DNA of 64,000 nt, taken from assembly GCF_032854445.1 (NCBI RefSeq), contig NC_088303.1:22577501-22641500 (forward strand), in the 5' to 3' direction. Position 1 is the first letter of the stretch; each line of letters starts with the position of its first letter. Origin of the DNA: Liolophura sinensis. Its lineage: Eukaryota > Mollusca > Polyplacophora > Chitonida > Chitonidae. This document shows, piece by piece, positions 24,101 through 34,600 of this stretch. The notes beneath the pieces are model-generated. The model was given only the letters and a program-made list of their open reading frames with translations, ran no database searches and was not told where the DNA came from. The position numbers and the translations under genes are program-made.

Positions 24101-26181
24101 CTTTTGTTTGACCTGGCACAGGACTAGTTGATCACTATTCACACTGTATACAGTGGCAAAATTGATTTACAGGAGTTGCTTATATTATAATTGGAAATCC
24201 ACAGAAGAATTAATCTGATATATACTTTGTACAACAGACAGGTGTTTGGCTCTTCTCCTCCCTGTCATTGGAAACTGCTTCCCTAATGAGGTTTTATTTT
24301 TGAATACATATATCACTGTTTGATTTGACTGTATATCTAAAGCAGACGGGGCAAAGGGTGGTGGGTTTCCCCCCGGGTAGAGCTCTCAGTTTCGTCTGAC
24401 CATAATTCTGGCCACCATCATATAAGTGAAATATTCTTAAGTACGGCCTACAGTGTAAAACACCAATCAGATAAATAAATCTGGTACAACAGGTGTTTCA
24501 GGTGCCTGACAGGTACTCCATACATTGATTTTCAAGTAATTTGCTTTCTCCCGCCAGCAAACTGTTATATTTAGAAATATCCTAGTTTGTGGTATACACC
24601 ATTAATTACAATACAGCGGTAACATATTATTCTTATTATTTAAACTATTGGAACATTGTAGATATTAGTGTTAATTACTTTAAATGTTAGAGTATTAACA
24701 GTTAAAGAGTTGTTTGCATTTCTGAGGTATCTTCTATATTCTGTGTGTTTTTACCTTCAGAACCCTTTGACGATAGCTGTGTCTACTGCTAATGCTGATA
24801 TTGTTACACTGTGAGTACAATCGCTTTCTTATAAACTTGCTCGCTATCATTTTTGTGTCATAAACGTTTCTACTTATTGCTGAAATTGTGTGATTAAAAA
24901 CTATCATGGTTATGTGCAGACTACATTTCTACGTGTGAGTCAAGATTAGGCTTGAAAAATTTTGTGAATTTTAAAGATATTATATTTTGAAGGTGATCCA
25001 ATTTGTTGGTCTGATGAATTTATGTGTCACATTTGCTTGTAGTCATATTACACTAAATATCTGTTTCTGCTTTTTAAACCAGTTTGTACCTGTTCAAAGT
25101 TCAAATTATATATATAGATTTATACTTTTGTCTAATTGTCTCCCAATCTTTTCATCATCTTCATTCTTCTACAGGTTAAGATTAGCCAAACTGAATCAGG
25201 AGATGAAAGAATCAGACGTATTAGGAAATCCAGGTAATTGTGGGATTAAGTATATTTAGTTATGTTGTGCTCCAAAGATCCTAGTCTAATGTTCAGTTCA
25301 TCATCCTGTAGATTTTTTTCTAGACATTTTTACAAAAAATATTCATAAACAGTATTGTTTTGTTTATCCACTGTTAAGTTATCCTTTATGCAATCAATAA
25401 ACATAGTGTACATTTGGGATGTATTTGAGACATTGTTGTTAAACAGTGCTTATATCTTACCCTGAGCGTCCACATCAGTGTCCAATAACAGGGAAAGCAA
25501 TGTTAAACAAAATGTTATGGATGGTATCTTAAAACGTATTACTGGTATTGAGATCGGAGTTTGCATACATGTAGAGCGCAATAACACAAGCGGGATATTC
25601 CATCATTGATTTGGTGTGTACATATTAAATACCGTGAACTACCTGAATTCCTGACTTAGTGTATTGTGTATTAGAATTAAACGTTTGGGATTACATCTCT
25701 AAAAGCAATGCATGTATTGAACCCAGGTGTTTGCACATATGTAGTGCACAATAGCAAGAGGAGGATATTCCATTGTTGATTTGATGTGTGCATATTAAAT
25801 ACCGTAAATTACAGAATTCCTGACTTAGTGTATTGTGACTTAGAGTTAATGTTCAACAAAATGTTAGGGATGGTATCTCAAAATGTACAGCATGTACTGA
25901 CCTGAAGTTTTACATGCATATAAAGCACAATGACCCGAGGGGCATGTTCCATTGCTGATGCTCTGTGTGTATATTGATTACTGTAAATTACCAAATTCAC
26001 GATTTCATTACTCCATGTATTGAGCTGAAGTTTTGAATTCATGTTTGGTAGCCTTGCAACGAAAAAAGTTTTAATATGTTTTTTCTCTTATGTACTTTTA
26101 GGTGATGACACATTTAATGATGTGTTTCGAGACTTTTCCAACATGGCTTCCAATTACCCAGAGAAGTTAGTAAGGAAATGA
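12169..26181 (+). CDS. ACAP: ACAP-type Arf GTPase-activating protein (PH + ArfGAP + ankyrin), N-terminus incomplete
   Basis: The family promotes GTP hydrolysis on Arf6 in endosomal recycling and actin remodelling. Exons: 12169-12278, 13249-13401, 15265-15376, 15975-16072, 16786-16911, 17292-17456, 18696-18910, 20969-21085, 22029-22258, 23154-23263, 23936-23996, 24761-24810, 25175-25233, 26102-26181. All borders are AG/GT, every junction keeps frame, and the sum is 1686 nt (561 codons plus TGA). The PH domain spans about model residues 17-120 ([23 protein letters not shown]). The ArfGAP zinc finger is C-x2-C-x16-C-x2-C at 172, 175, 192, 195, with the catalytic Arg at 200 (SGFHRSLGVH). An acidic/Ser linker with NDSGI follows, then three ankyrin repeats from about 390 ([26 protein letters not shown]). 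The C-terminus ([15 protein letters not shown]) closely resembles human ACAP2. The family's BAR domain is missing from what I could find upstream, so 12169 is an internal exon edge, not a start codon. ACAP2 versus ACAP3 cannot be settled; invertebrates may have one gene. Confidence 0.93.
13610..15130. repeat. 25-bp minisatellite in ACAP intron
   Basis: A tandem array with a period of 25 bases, built from GAGTCAGTATTTGA followed by TTTCCTCCAGT. It is most regular at 13740-14700 and degenerates to about 15130. Variants alternate TGAGTCA/TGAGGCA/TGTGTCA and TTTGAT/TTTAAT/TTTCAT. It lies in the intron between the two PH-domain exons 13249-13401 and 15265-15376. Open frames here are by-products of the repeat. 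Confidence 0.95.
15463..15770 (+). mobile_element. SINE family S2 copy
   Basis: tRNA-like head (TCGGTGGCCTAATTGTTAG, GGGATCAAACTC), body (GTGTCAGTATAATGTGACTA) and tail (CATCATATAACTAAAAAATT). Directly follows ACAP exon 15265-15376. Confidence 0.7.
16260..16452 (-). mobile_element. SINE family S1 with internal deletion
   Basis: Tail and tRNA-like head (inverted, AACCAACTGAGCCACGGAAG) are present, but much of the central body is missing. Confidence 0.85.
17607..17756 (-). mobile_element. SINE family S1, 3' fragment
   Basis: Inverted (ATTT)n tail and body (GATTGGTGTTACATCACACT, GGCCAGCATTATAGTGGGAG). No head. Confidence 0.85.
18109..18414. mobile_element. MITE with GAGCCTGGTTGTTCAAA ends, interrupted
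   Basis: Left end GAGCCTGGTTGTTCAAATT pairs with right end TTTCGAACAGCTGGGCCC. A SINE fragment (18157-18231) appears to sit inside it. In an ACAP intron. Confidence 0.65.
18157..18231 (-). mobile_element. SINE fragment inside the 18109 MITE
   Basis: Resembles the S1 tail (TTTATTTCACTTATATCACG) joined to the tRNA-like head (CTCGGCCACGGAGGCTCC), with the body deleted. Confidence 0.5.
18998..19072 (+). mobile_element. SINE family S2, 3'-tail fragment
   Basis: Contains CGTCATATGACTGAAAAATT and GACGTTAAACCCCAAGCACT followed by CACTCACT. No head. Confidence 0.6.
19386..19472. repeat. Perfect 29-bp x 3 tandem repeat
   Basis: Three identical consecutive copies, each beginning ATTACCACTCCCTAAGTAGG, in the ACAP intron after exon 18696-18910. 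Confidence 0.95.
21379..21444 (+). mobile_element. SINE family S2, 3'-tail fragment
   Basis: Near-identical to the fragment at 18998 (TTGTCATATGACTGAAAAAT, GTTTAACCCCAAGCACTCAC). The body is absent in both. Confidence 0.6.
22888..23116 (+). mobile_element. SINE family S1 copy, 5'-shortened
   Basis: Starts within the head (GGGCGTGCTAGCGCAGCG) and ends in the (AAAT)n tail, about 40 bases before ACAP exon 23154. Confidence 0.88.
23520..23672. mobile_element. MITE family M1, partial copy
   Basis: Only the right end is clear (CATATGCCAAAAAGTTGATG, then AATTAGGGTAG). Its interior resembles the copy at 36425. Confidence 0.5.
23690..23932. repeat. Diverged short tandem repeat next to ACAP exon 23936
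   Basis: Phrases like GGTTGTGTGTTAGGAATCT and CAATAACACC recur about every 40-60 bases right up to the splice acceptor at 23935. Confidence 0.55.
24346..24481 (+). mobile_element. SINE family S1, 3' fragment
   Basis: Body and tail only (GGTGGGTTTCCCCCCGGGT, GTGAAATATTCTTAAGTACG). Confidence 0.8.
25500..26035. repeat. Three diverged tandem units of about 175 bp
   Basis: Units begin near 25500, 25676 and 25850. They share ATGGTATCT, TTGCATACATGTAG-like, GGATATTCCAT and AAATACCGT blocks in the same order. The array ends about 65 bases before the last ACAP exon. Confidence 0.8.
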
Positions 26182-27207
26182 CAGGCCCTCCACAGTGCAG
26201 ATGTACTACGTACTGCTCATACTCAGAAATGACAGCACTGGAGTTAAGAACACCTAAGTTACAAATTGTTATTATTCTCTTGTGATGAGTGGTGTTCATA
26301 AGTTGAGTGAAAACCTTAATATATTTGACGTGTATTGTATACATGTATCTCTCCTGAAGAAAAAAAAAAAAAAAAAGAGACCAACATGCTTGTGTACTAC
26401 ATGTAGTTCCTGATATAAAGTTTGTTTTGAAACTGTTTGTTTGCAAGTTCCTGTCAATAGTACCAATGATTATGGCTTAACACCAGATCAACAATATTCT
26501 TGTCAGTAGAGAGGTTGAAGTTGTTTACATGGAAGTAAAGCCTTGCGAGGTACATGTACACACAAGCACTAATGTGAGTAGATCTTGTCAAAGACATCGG
26601 CTTCTGGTCCCACATAACCCACCTGTCAATTATATCCAGGATGTGGCTGTGTATCAGATGCATCCTTTAACAAATATTAAAACATGAAGGAGTTTTTGTA
26701 ACCACATGCCCATCTGACTTATGATGGATGTTTATGTGGAATTGTATGAAGTGATATGTCACATAGCACTGTGCAGCTCTGAGAGTGAGATGATTATCTC
26801 CTGAAGTACGGCTTCATTCATCTGGCATTAAATTATCGTATTTTTCCCCCCATTTGTGTACAGGATTAAATGCATCATTGAATGCATCACTTGGTATCAT
26901 ACCTTCTTGCTGGATCAAAGGAGTTTTTAAAAATCGCAGTTAAAAAAGGTTAAGTTTGGGTCACTTGGTAATATTGTGCTCCAGATTTGCAGGTGTAAGT
27001 CTGTGTCTTATACATACATGAAATAGGCTGGTATATGAGTTGCGATGTTAAAGTGTTTGCATTTAGATGTGTGTACACTATATTTAATGTGTGATACTGG
27101 TTTCAGCTTCAGATTGTGGGTGAGACAACATCAGCTTGTGCTATTTCATCATTTTGTTGTCCATGAAGCATGCATTATTCTTAGGCAGTTGTGTGTGTCT
27201 TATGTCA

Positions 27208-27420
27208 CTTACCCTATTTCCTCAACCTTTTCGCATATGCAAGAGCAACTTTCAGCACTTTTAATTCACATATTTAATTTGATTTTGGAAAGAAAATTAC
27301 ACTGGTTGGGTAGGCTTGGCCAATTTAAGAGCTTCACAAAAAGTATAATGTTATAAGTCCCCAGAACATGCGTAAATAAACATCTCGCAAACATGCGAAA
27401 AGGTTGAAGAATCACAGTAC
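27208..27420. mobile_element. MITE family M1, copy 2
   Basis: Left end ACCCTATTTCCTCAACCTTTT and right end AAAAGGTTGAAGAATCA are near-perfect inverted repeats. Length about 213 bp, similar to the copy at 1424. Confidence 0.75.
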
Positions 27421-28130
27421 TGGCATCACCATGGATGCACTGACATATGTGTATTGGATAGTAGATACACTTGATGAAGGCCTTACATATGTGCATAGTA
27501 GTGAGTGTCCCAACTACACTAGACTCTACACTATGGTCCAGGATTTGTTTCTTGTTGCTGCTGAAATATGATTTGCTAGTTGATGTATCACATTAACTGC
27601 GTGGGTGTTGATATAGTTAAGTGAATGTCACTTGTTGCGTCTACCCTTTGACATGAACATATGTACATGTACATGCAAGTTAACCATGGAATCAGTTTGC
27701 TCAGCTGCTTTAAGCGTGTCTCTGTGAGACGACATATATTTTAGTGTGATTGTTTAATAGAATTGTACATCTTTTAAATTGTGACTATAAAAACCCAACT
27801 GCTAGTCATTGCTCTTGCCTTGTTGCTTTAAAAATTTTCATTCGTTTGATGAGTTTGTTTTATGGTGATTTTGAGCTCAAATTGTTTGTGTGCTATGTGG
27901 TTTATTAATTACAATACAGGAGGAGGATTTTTGTTAATATAATCTAAATAATTATGTACGGTATAAAGATGTACATTTACCTTTTTATTGGAAATATCTT
28001 GTCAAAATAATATGACCAATTAAATTTTCAAACACATTGGGCAAGCACAAATATGATAGAAAAGTTTTCAATCATTATTTTCCTTAAACTGGACTTTAAA
28101 AGTATGAAGGTTTGTGGTTCAGAAAGTCTT

Positions 28131-28253
28131 GGGCCCAGTTTCAAGAAGCTCACTTAGCCAAGTATGAACTTAAGTACCATGGCAACATATGTTGTACAGA
28201 TATAAAGTACACTTAGCTAAGGACAACACTAAGTAAGTTTCATGAATCAGGCC
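28131..28253. mobile_element. Short MITE with GGGCCCAGTTTC end
   Basis: Left end GGGCCCAGTTTCAAGAAGCT and right end AAGTTTCATGAATCAGGCC are inverted. About 123 bp. Confidence 0.7.
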
Positions 28254-28963
28254 GCTAGTTTAGTGTTTTTCTCATTGGTCAAAGATAATGGGGTGGAGAT
28301 AATTTTGTCTCCAGGCTGAGCATTAGACAGAACTTGATTATTGGTATCAAATTGTTCATAGTTTAATGCTACTGTATGACTGGCTATAAGCTTACTGTTT
28401 TCAAAAGTTTGCTACAGCATCTCCAGATGAGATTTTCAAGATCTATTAAGTACGGTAAATTTACGTCTTTACTTGTAATCTTAAAATTACAAGTGGTTCA
28501 GGAAGTCTTTTAAGTGAATACTACTGTTAATCAAAACATCTTGCCACAAACAGCAAAATCTACTGGACAAAAAATGTAAAAAATAACAAAATAACCAACA
28601 AAAAAAATTGAAAGAAAAGGAGTATATGTTAGAACAAATACAGGTATTGACTCTGCATACAAATAGATGTATGTAAGCATTCTGTTTGAAACTGTTTTAC
28701 ACAACTTCATAAGCCTTCATATTTGCTGAGACAAACACATGAAATTATTTTTCTATTATTTTTAAGAATCATGTAATTGAAAGTGAATATATGTTCACAT
28801 TGCTATGTTCTTAATGCAACATGTAGATTTTGTGTACGAGGTATTCTTTATTCCTATGGTGAGTTAAACCATTCCACCTGAGTTGTAGTTTTACACATTC
28901 ATAGAATTTTATGTTTTCTGGAATTCTACCATGAACTGAATTTTTTTTCTGATAACTTACTTT

Positions 28964-28969
28964 AATAAA
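28964..28969 (+). terminator. Candidate AATAAA poly(A) signal for ACAP
   Basis: AATAAA about 2.8 kb after the ACAP stop. Further AATAAA hexamers lie at 29071-29076 and 31057-31062. No exon-like sequence lies between the stop and these, so any could end a long 3' UTR. Choosing one needs transcript data. Confidence 0.3.
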
Positions 28970-31421
28970 GTGTTACATTGCATTTTTCTTCTCATGTCAC
29001 AAGTCCCCATTAAGATAGATACTCGTTCCAAAACCCCACTTGAACATGTTTTACTGTTGATTGCATTTTCAATAAAAACAGCACTTTAAAGGATTGATAC
29101 AACCACTTGTGACATAAACACACGTGTCTTCAGTGGTTTGATGATAATAATGTGTTGAATGGAGCTGTTATGGGAATACTGCATATGACGTTAAACTGGC
29201 TATATTACCTACAGGTAGCTGCAGAGGCCAAGAACTTGTAATAGTCAGAATATACATTTAAAAGCTGTGGTGGTTTTGTATTCTGAATGCTGTAATACTC
29301 ACTCATTGTTAACATTTGTAATACAAGTTATACACAAATGTTTTATTTTTACATTTTATGATGAAAGACACCAGATATGGGGTATTTATTTTTAGCATTT
29401 CAAACCAATATTTCTTTTTTCCTCAGTTTTTATGTTACACTTCTTACCATTTTTGGTTGCATTGTATCATCAATACAGCTGAAAATTATTTTCTTAACTG
29501 TTCGTGCTTTTCTAGCAATTTCTATTTTTGAGTCTGATTTTGTTTTTCATGTATCTTTCATGGGAAACCCATAGCCATGAGAACACAATGTATTCTGCAG
29601 CTCTTATACATGACTTTAGAGTGCGTGTATGATGGAGAAGTATCATCAGGAGTGTAGTACAGGCAGCACCCTGCTTCTGTTTTATGGGCTTCCACAAAAG
29701 CTGACATCATGTGGTTTAAGAACGATTTGAAACTGGTTCTAAGACTTGTCATTCTTCTAAATTCTCTGATATGTGGAATGGAAGCATTTGCATGCAAACA
29801 TTAAATATTTTGTTTTGCCAGTATTATCCTCAAAATACCCCATCTTCATGAGCATGATTTTGGAACGTTGTGGTTATACCTTACCATGAAATTTGTTGGT
29901 TGTGAGAGGACTCCATGCATATATTTCAGTTGTAGCCTGAAACCTGCTTTTATAGTAGTAGTTCTCTGCTCAGGTTAGCACTCTCTGTGTTATGGTTAAT
30001 AGCTATTACTTATATGGAATTTTGTCTTGTGCAATGCCAAGAAGAGCATGTACACTATGGTGCCATGTTATTTTGAGTTCGTCCAGTGGAGGCGGCTCTG
30101 TATTTTGAGAGTTCAGTGTCATGGAATGCGCTGTTTTTCTGGTGGCAGACAAAGATCCCATGGTTATGAATTGGAGAGACTGTGAGATCTTTGTGGTATG
30201 GAGGGTATAAGCAAAGCTAGTATACAGTTCTGGTAGATTTTCTATTATGAGATGATTTTTGCAGGCTTCTTGGCTTTGTTATTATGGATGGTGTATATAT
30301 ATATAATCTGTGTTTGGAATTGAAACTGTGTGGTGGTGTGATGTATGATTTTGGTGACTATAAAATTTGAACAGTCCATCATAATATAAATACAGATGTC
30401 TGAGAATAATGGACTAGTGAATGATTACTATGATGATGACTTACACAACCCCAAGAAATGTACATAGAATAGATAGATGTGTATTATATATAGGAACAAA
30501 TCACACACTAGTATATGCACTTTCAGTGTAAATATTTGCAAATTAAAATAGTGTATACGTATTTGAAAGGATTGTACAGGTGTCTAGCTTCTGCATGCTT
30601 ATATTAAGTTTAAGAGCCTGGATATGACCTTGCATGCACAGGCATATCTTCATGAACAGTTGGAATGTTAACATGGACTTAATTAGGAGCAAAAATTGAT
30701 AAGTACTTGTGCTAGAGGCTGTTAGGCTGCAGTGCTGTTACTTTTGTATAAGAATATAGTGATGGCAAAGACATTACCAGTCTCTGCATGTGTTTTCCCT
30801 GATATTATTGCTCATGATCTTGATGATCTGACTGTAAATCCTGGCTGACTTAGTCATCCTATTCTGCTATAAATCCCCTTTGTAATTGTACATAGGCTTC
30901 TCATCCCAGGTTTTATCGCATTTGGTCTGGTGTACCATAGCGTAATGTGGTGCTTGAAACTAATATATGTCATTCTTGTTCCACATTAACTTTTCACAGC
31001 TGATTATGTGCTGTCAGTTTTCCTTGTTCTACAAAAACTCTTCTGTTATAGAGAGAAATAAAACCGATGATGACTTTCATTGAGTTTTGTGTTTTTTATT
31101 GCTTTTACATGAGCTTAAACCATTTATTTAAAACCAATTATTGAAGGTTCTAATGTGTAATAACTACAACAATAAAACTTACATGTAATATAATAGGTAG
31201 TTTAAAGTGTTTTTTTTTTTTAAGGGTATAGTTACACTAATTTAAAAATTTAACAATATCCATAAACAATAATTCCAATGGACACATGTATTGATAAGCA
31301 ACATGAAAGTTAAAAATGAATCCAGATGAAAGTAAATTGACGTTATTACAGATTTTGTCATTGCTTTTTTGGACATATGGTAAATGAGTAATACAAGTGA
31401 CATAACCTTAATAGTGGAACA

Positions 31422-31427
31422 TTTATT
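31422..31427 (-). terminator. Candidate AATAAA poly(A) signal for the SIX6OS1-like gene
   Basis: TTTATT on the plus strand is AATAAA on the minus strand, about 180 bases after the stop codon at 31604. Alternatives lie at 31133-31138 and 31095-31100. All are just right of a plus-strand AATAAA at 31057, so the two convergent transcripts may end close together. Confidence 0.45.
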
Positions 31428-31603
31428 AGTATTTTAAGGGAGCGAAGGTTGACATTTGTATACAAATTAGGTGGAGGAAATTGCAGGAAATGCAAGTGAA
31501 ACGTTATTTTGGAACAGCATCCAGTTTTCTTTAGATTGCCTGTAATATAAAGCCTCACATGACTTCAGTTATTGATGTGACCTGGATGAGTAGAAACAAT
31601 TGC

Positions 31604-34600
31604 CTAGAACAAGGTGAATGTACCAGACACAGGTGTAGGTGGTGGACTTGCCACACTGGAGGTGCCAAAGCTGAAACTGAAACCATCACTATCTCCTGCT
31701 GTAGTGTCTGGTGGTCCACCCCCGAACAGCGAGAACACAGAGCCAGCATCCGACGCTCCTGCCCCACTGTTGTCACCGCCACTGAAATTAAAGGACATAC
31801 TCTGTCCCTGCTCAGTGTGGGCTGAAAGTAAAATACAGAAGCTGTTAAAAAAAATTATCACAAATAATAATAATAAAAAACACAAAAGAAAAAAACCCTG
31901 AAACAATGCTTACCAAAAACTTTCAACCAAAAATCACCTTTGAAGCTTGTTACAATAGGATCCTCCAAAAACATCTAGGTCACCATTTGTCCATATTCAT
32001 CATAAAGGAATCTGATTCAATTTTATTAATGCTCAACATGAGTAAAAGCTAGTTCTTCATATCTTCTCCTTAGCACCAATGGTTCATGTTGGCCCTTGTC
32101 ATATATAGTGAAATATCAGAGCAGTGGAGGCATGTAAAGGTAGGACTATGAAAAGCACAGACATAAATATGGTCAATATTACCTCACCAAGATAGGGCTG
32201 CAATATTACTGAAGTAGTGAAAGCCCATTAATTTGGAAACATTACCAGTGACGTGCTTAAGAGAATGGCCTTATCCAAGCTGTTACATGCATCATTAATA
32301 ATAATGTCTAATGTCTGAAGAAAAACATTGGTCCGGAGCACACTTACTGTAAATATTCAACCTTCTCAACCACTAAAGTACTTTTTCCAATGGTATTTAT
32401 GTATACAATTATTACAAAAATGACACCAAAATGATTATTGTCACTACAGATCCAAGCTTCATAAAACTGTGCAAATTATCTCTCTACACCCCATATTTAT
32501 CTCAGAATGTTTCAAAATATTGGTTGCAGTGGTGGTTGAAAGGTTGAAGCATTAGAGTACCTGGGCTGTCAGCGGGTCCAAACAGAGACTTTCCACCAGA
32601 TTCTGCTAGATCTGGAGACATAAATGCTGACTGGAAGGGCTTACCATCTCCTCTCTGCAAAATATGTTAACATATATGATCAGCACTGAATAAAAGTACC
32701 TTAGAGGTAAGCTATGCTAAGAAACACATAACATGTCCTAGTTCCAATCCGATATACCTTTATAATATATATAATATATAATTATATTGCAAATTATCTT
32801 ACATCAAATCGATATAATTCCCAACATTGATAAATCGAGACCAGTGAAAATACGGCCTCAAACTCGCAGCTATGGGTGTATGTTCCTACTGCTGCACCAA
32901 CTGAAGTATCCTGCAAAATGGGAACAGCCACCTTTTTACAATCTACCTTGCGTCTTTACATCAAGACACCCTGCATTTATTGCACAATGTACAAAGAGAT
33001 GACTTGACAAACTGCAATCATGAGTGAATACACTGAGAAGATATAATTTCCAAAATTATCTGTCAGTGTCTGTGGTGTAATTATGTCTATACTTGATGTA
33101 TTCCCTGATGATAATTGGGATATAAATCATCTTACCCCATCCGGAAAAAAAGACTGAAAGAATGGATTATCTTGCATTGTGTTATTGCCCTCATTCTTGG
33201 CTGCCTGCTAAAATCAGCGAAACATGAAAGAAGAAAAAAAATTATTGCAGTGTGAAAAAAGTCAAATGTAGCTCCATTAATAAGACATTGGTTGGTGTAA
33301 ATTATTGATTCATATATTATGACAAATCCACTGGTTACTTGGTTAATATGTGAATAGTTATACTTCAACATGACTTGGGGAAAATGTGTATCATCAGTTT
33401 CATTAAACTGAACATAAAGTCTGCCATTATATATACATAGAAAATAGGACACATTTATCAAAGAAAAGTCGGTAAAAATTCTATAAAGTTATGAAAGCCG
33501 AGAAGATGAAGTTCAGTATTGGGGATATAGCACTGACGGACAATTCACTCCAAGTAGCCATGTTGTAGAAGCCCTTATGAACTTGGCCAATCACTAGTGC
33601 AGAAAGCGTCACATGATAATTGGCTGTCATGTCAAAGAACCTATTAGCTCTTGATTAACAGTGTGGTCTCCTATAGTGGATGGACAGATATTGATGCAAT
33701 AAATTAGATTTTGCGGTCAGTATAAGTGTTAAACGTGTGCATTTTGCATTTTGGTTGGGCACCAGGCGTTTTTGTTTGTATTTATCTCGGATACAAATAG
33801 TACGGGAGAGCTCCTAGGTTTGGTGATTGGTGACGTCACTCTAGATAGCTATAACATGGCAAAATGGCATTACCAAATGAGTGGCTAGGTAATGACAACT
33901 GTTTGGTATTTCTTTTGTTGATAAGCATTGTAGAATTTTTAAAATATTTTGAGAAGATTTCTGGAATACTACTTCATTTATTAATTGAGATTTAGTGGCT
34001 GACTTTATGTTCACTTTAAAATGTGGGCTATCGGTATATACACCAGGAGAAGCTGTATTTCTAGTAAACAGCAATCTGCAATCATGTCATCTTTACCCTT
34101 TAAATACAACATATCAAAGAACATATCATAAGAGGTGATGAACTTAAGATGGGCTACAAAGTCTGGTGGGCATGCGTAAACCTTCTCTGGGACTGATGGT
34201 TCTGTAGCAAACATTGGGCGTGTAGAATACTGAGGGGCTGCTGGGGACTTGGTCAGAAGACGGACTCTCTCCAGGTGCCTCTCCAGGTTGAATGGACTGA
34301 CATTGTTGTCCTCTGTGCCATGCTGAGCAGGTGTAGTTGGCTGAGACATCTGAATTCCATCCTCCCGGTGTTCTGTGTGGTAAAACATATCATGTACAGT
34401 GCAGGACAGTGTTAGTCTATGCCAGACAGAAATATCAAACTGAATGTTACTCAAATTTCACAGTATTGTAAGTTGTGTTTAAAATCATATTAATGATGCT
34501 GGCAAAGCTTGGACAAGTATACATCACAATTGTTGATGAACAGCAGTACATAGATACATGAATTTGGAATTCAATTTATGTTTGCACCATTTAACTTCTG

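Larger units (their letters stand above)
26182..31603. other. Probable ACAP 3' UTR and convergent intergenic DNA
   Basis: No exon-like frame. Only two repeats were recognised (MITE copies at 27208-27420 and 28131-28253) and no SINE, unlike the flanking introns. This fits a long 3' UTR for ACAP followed by a short tail-to-tail spacer before the SIX6OS1-like stop. A genomic A-run of about 18 lies near 26358-26376. Confidence 0.45.

Noticed and set aside
31604-31821. Reading the FG-rich exon as a nucleoporin
   Set aside because: The exon splices in frame to coiled-coil exons, and the tail also fits SIX6OS1. FG density is far lower than in nucleoporins.
34011-34454. 147-codon minus-strand frame as a single larger exon
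   Set aside because: Only 34182-34372 is bounded by splice sites that keep frame with both neighbours. The rest is intronic read-through.
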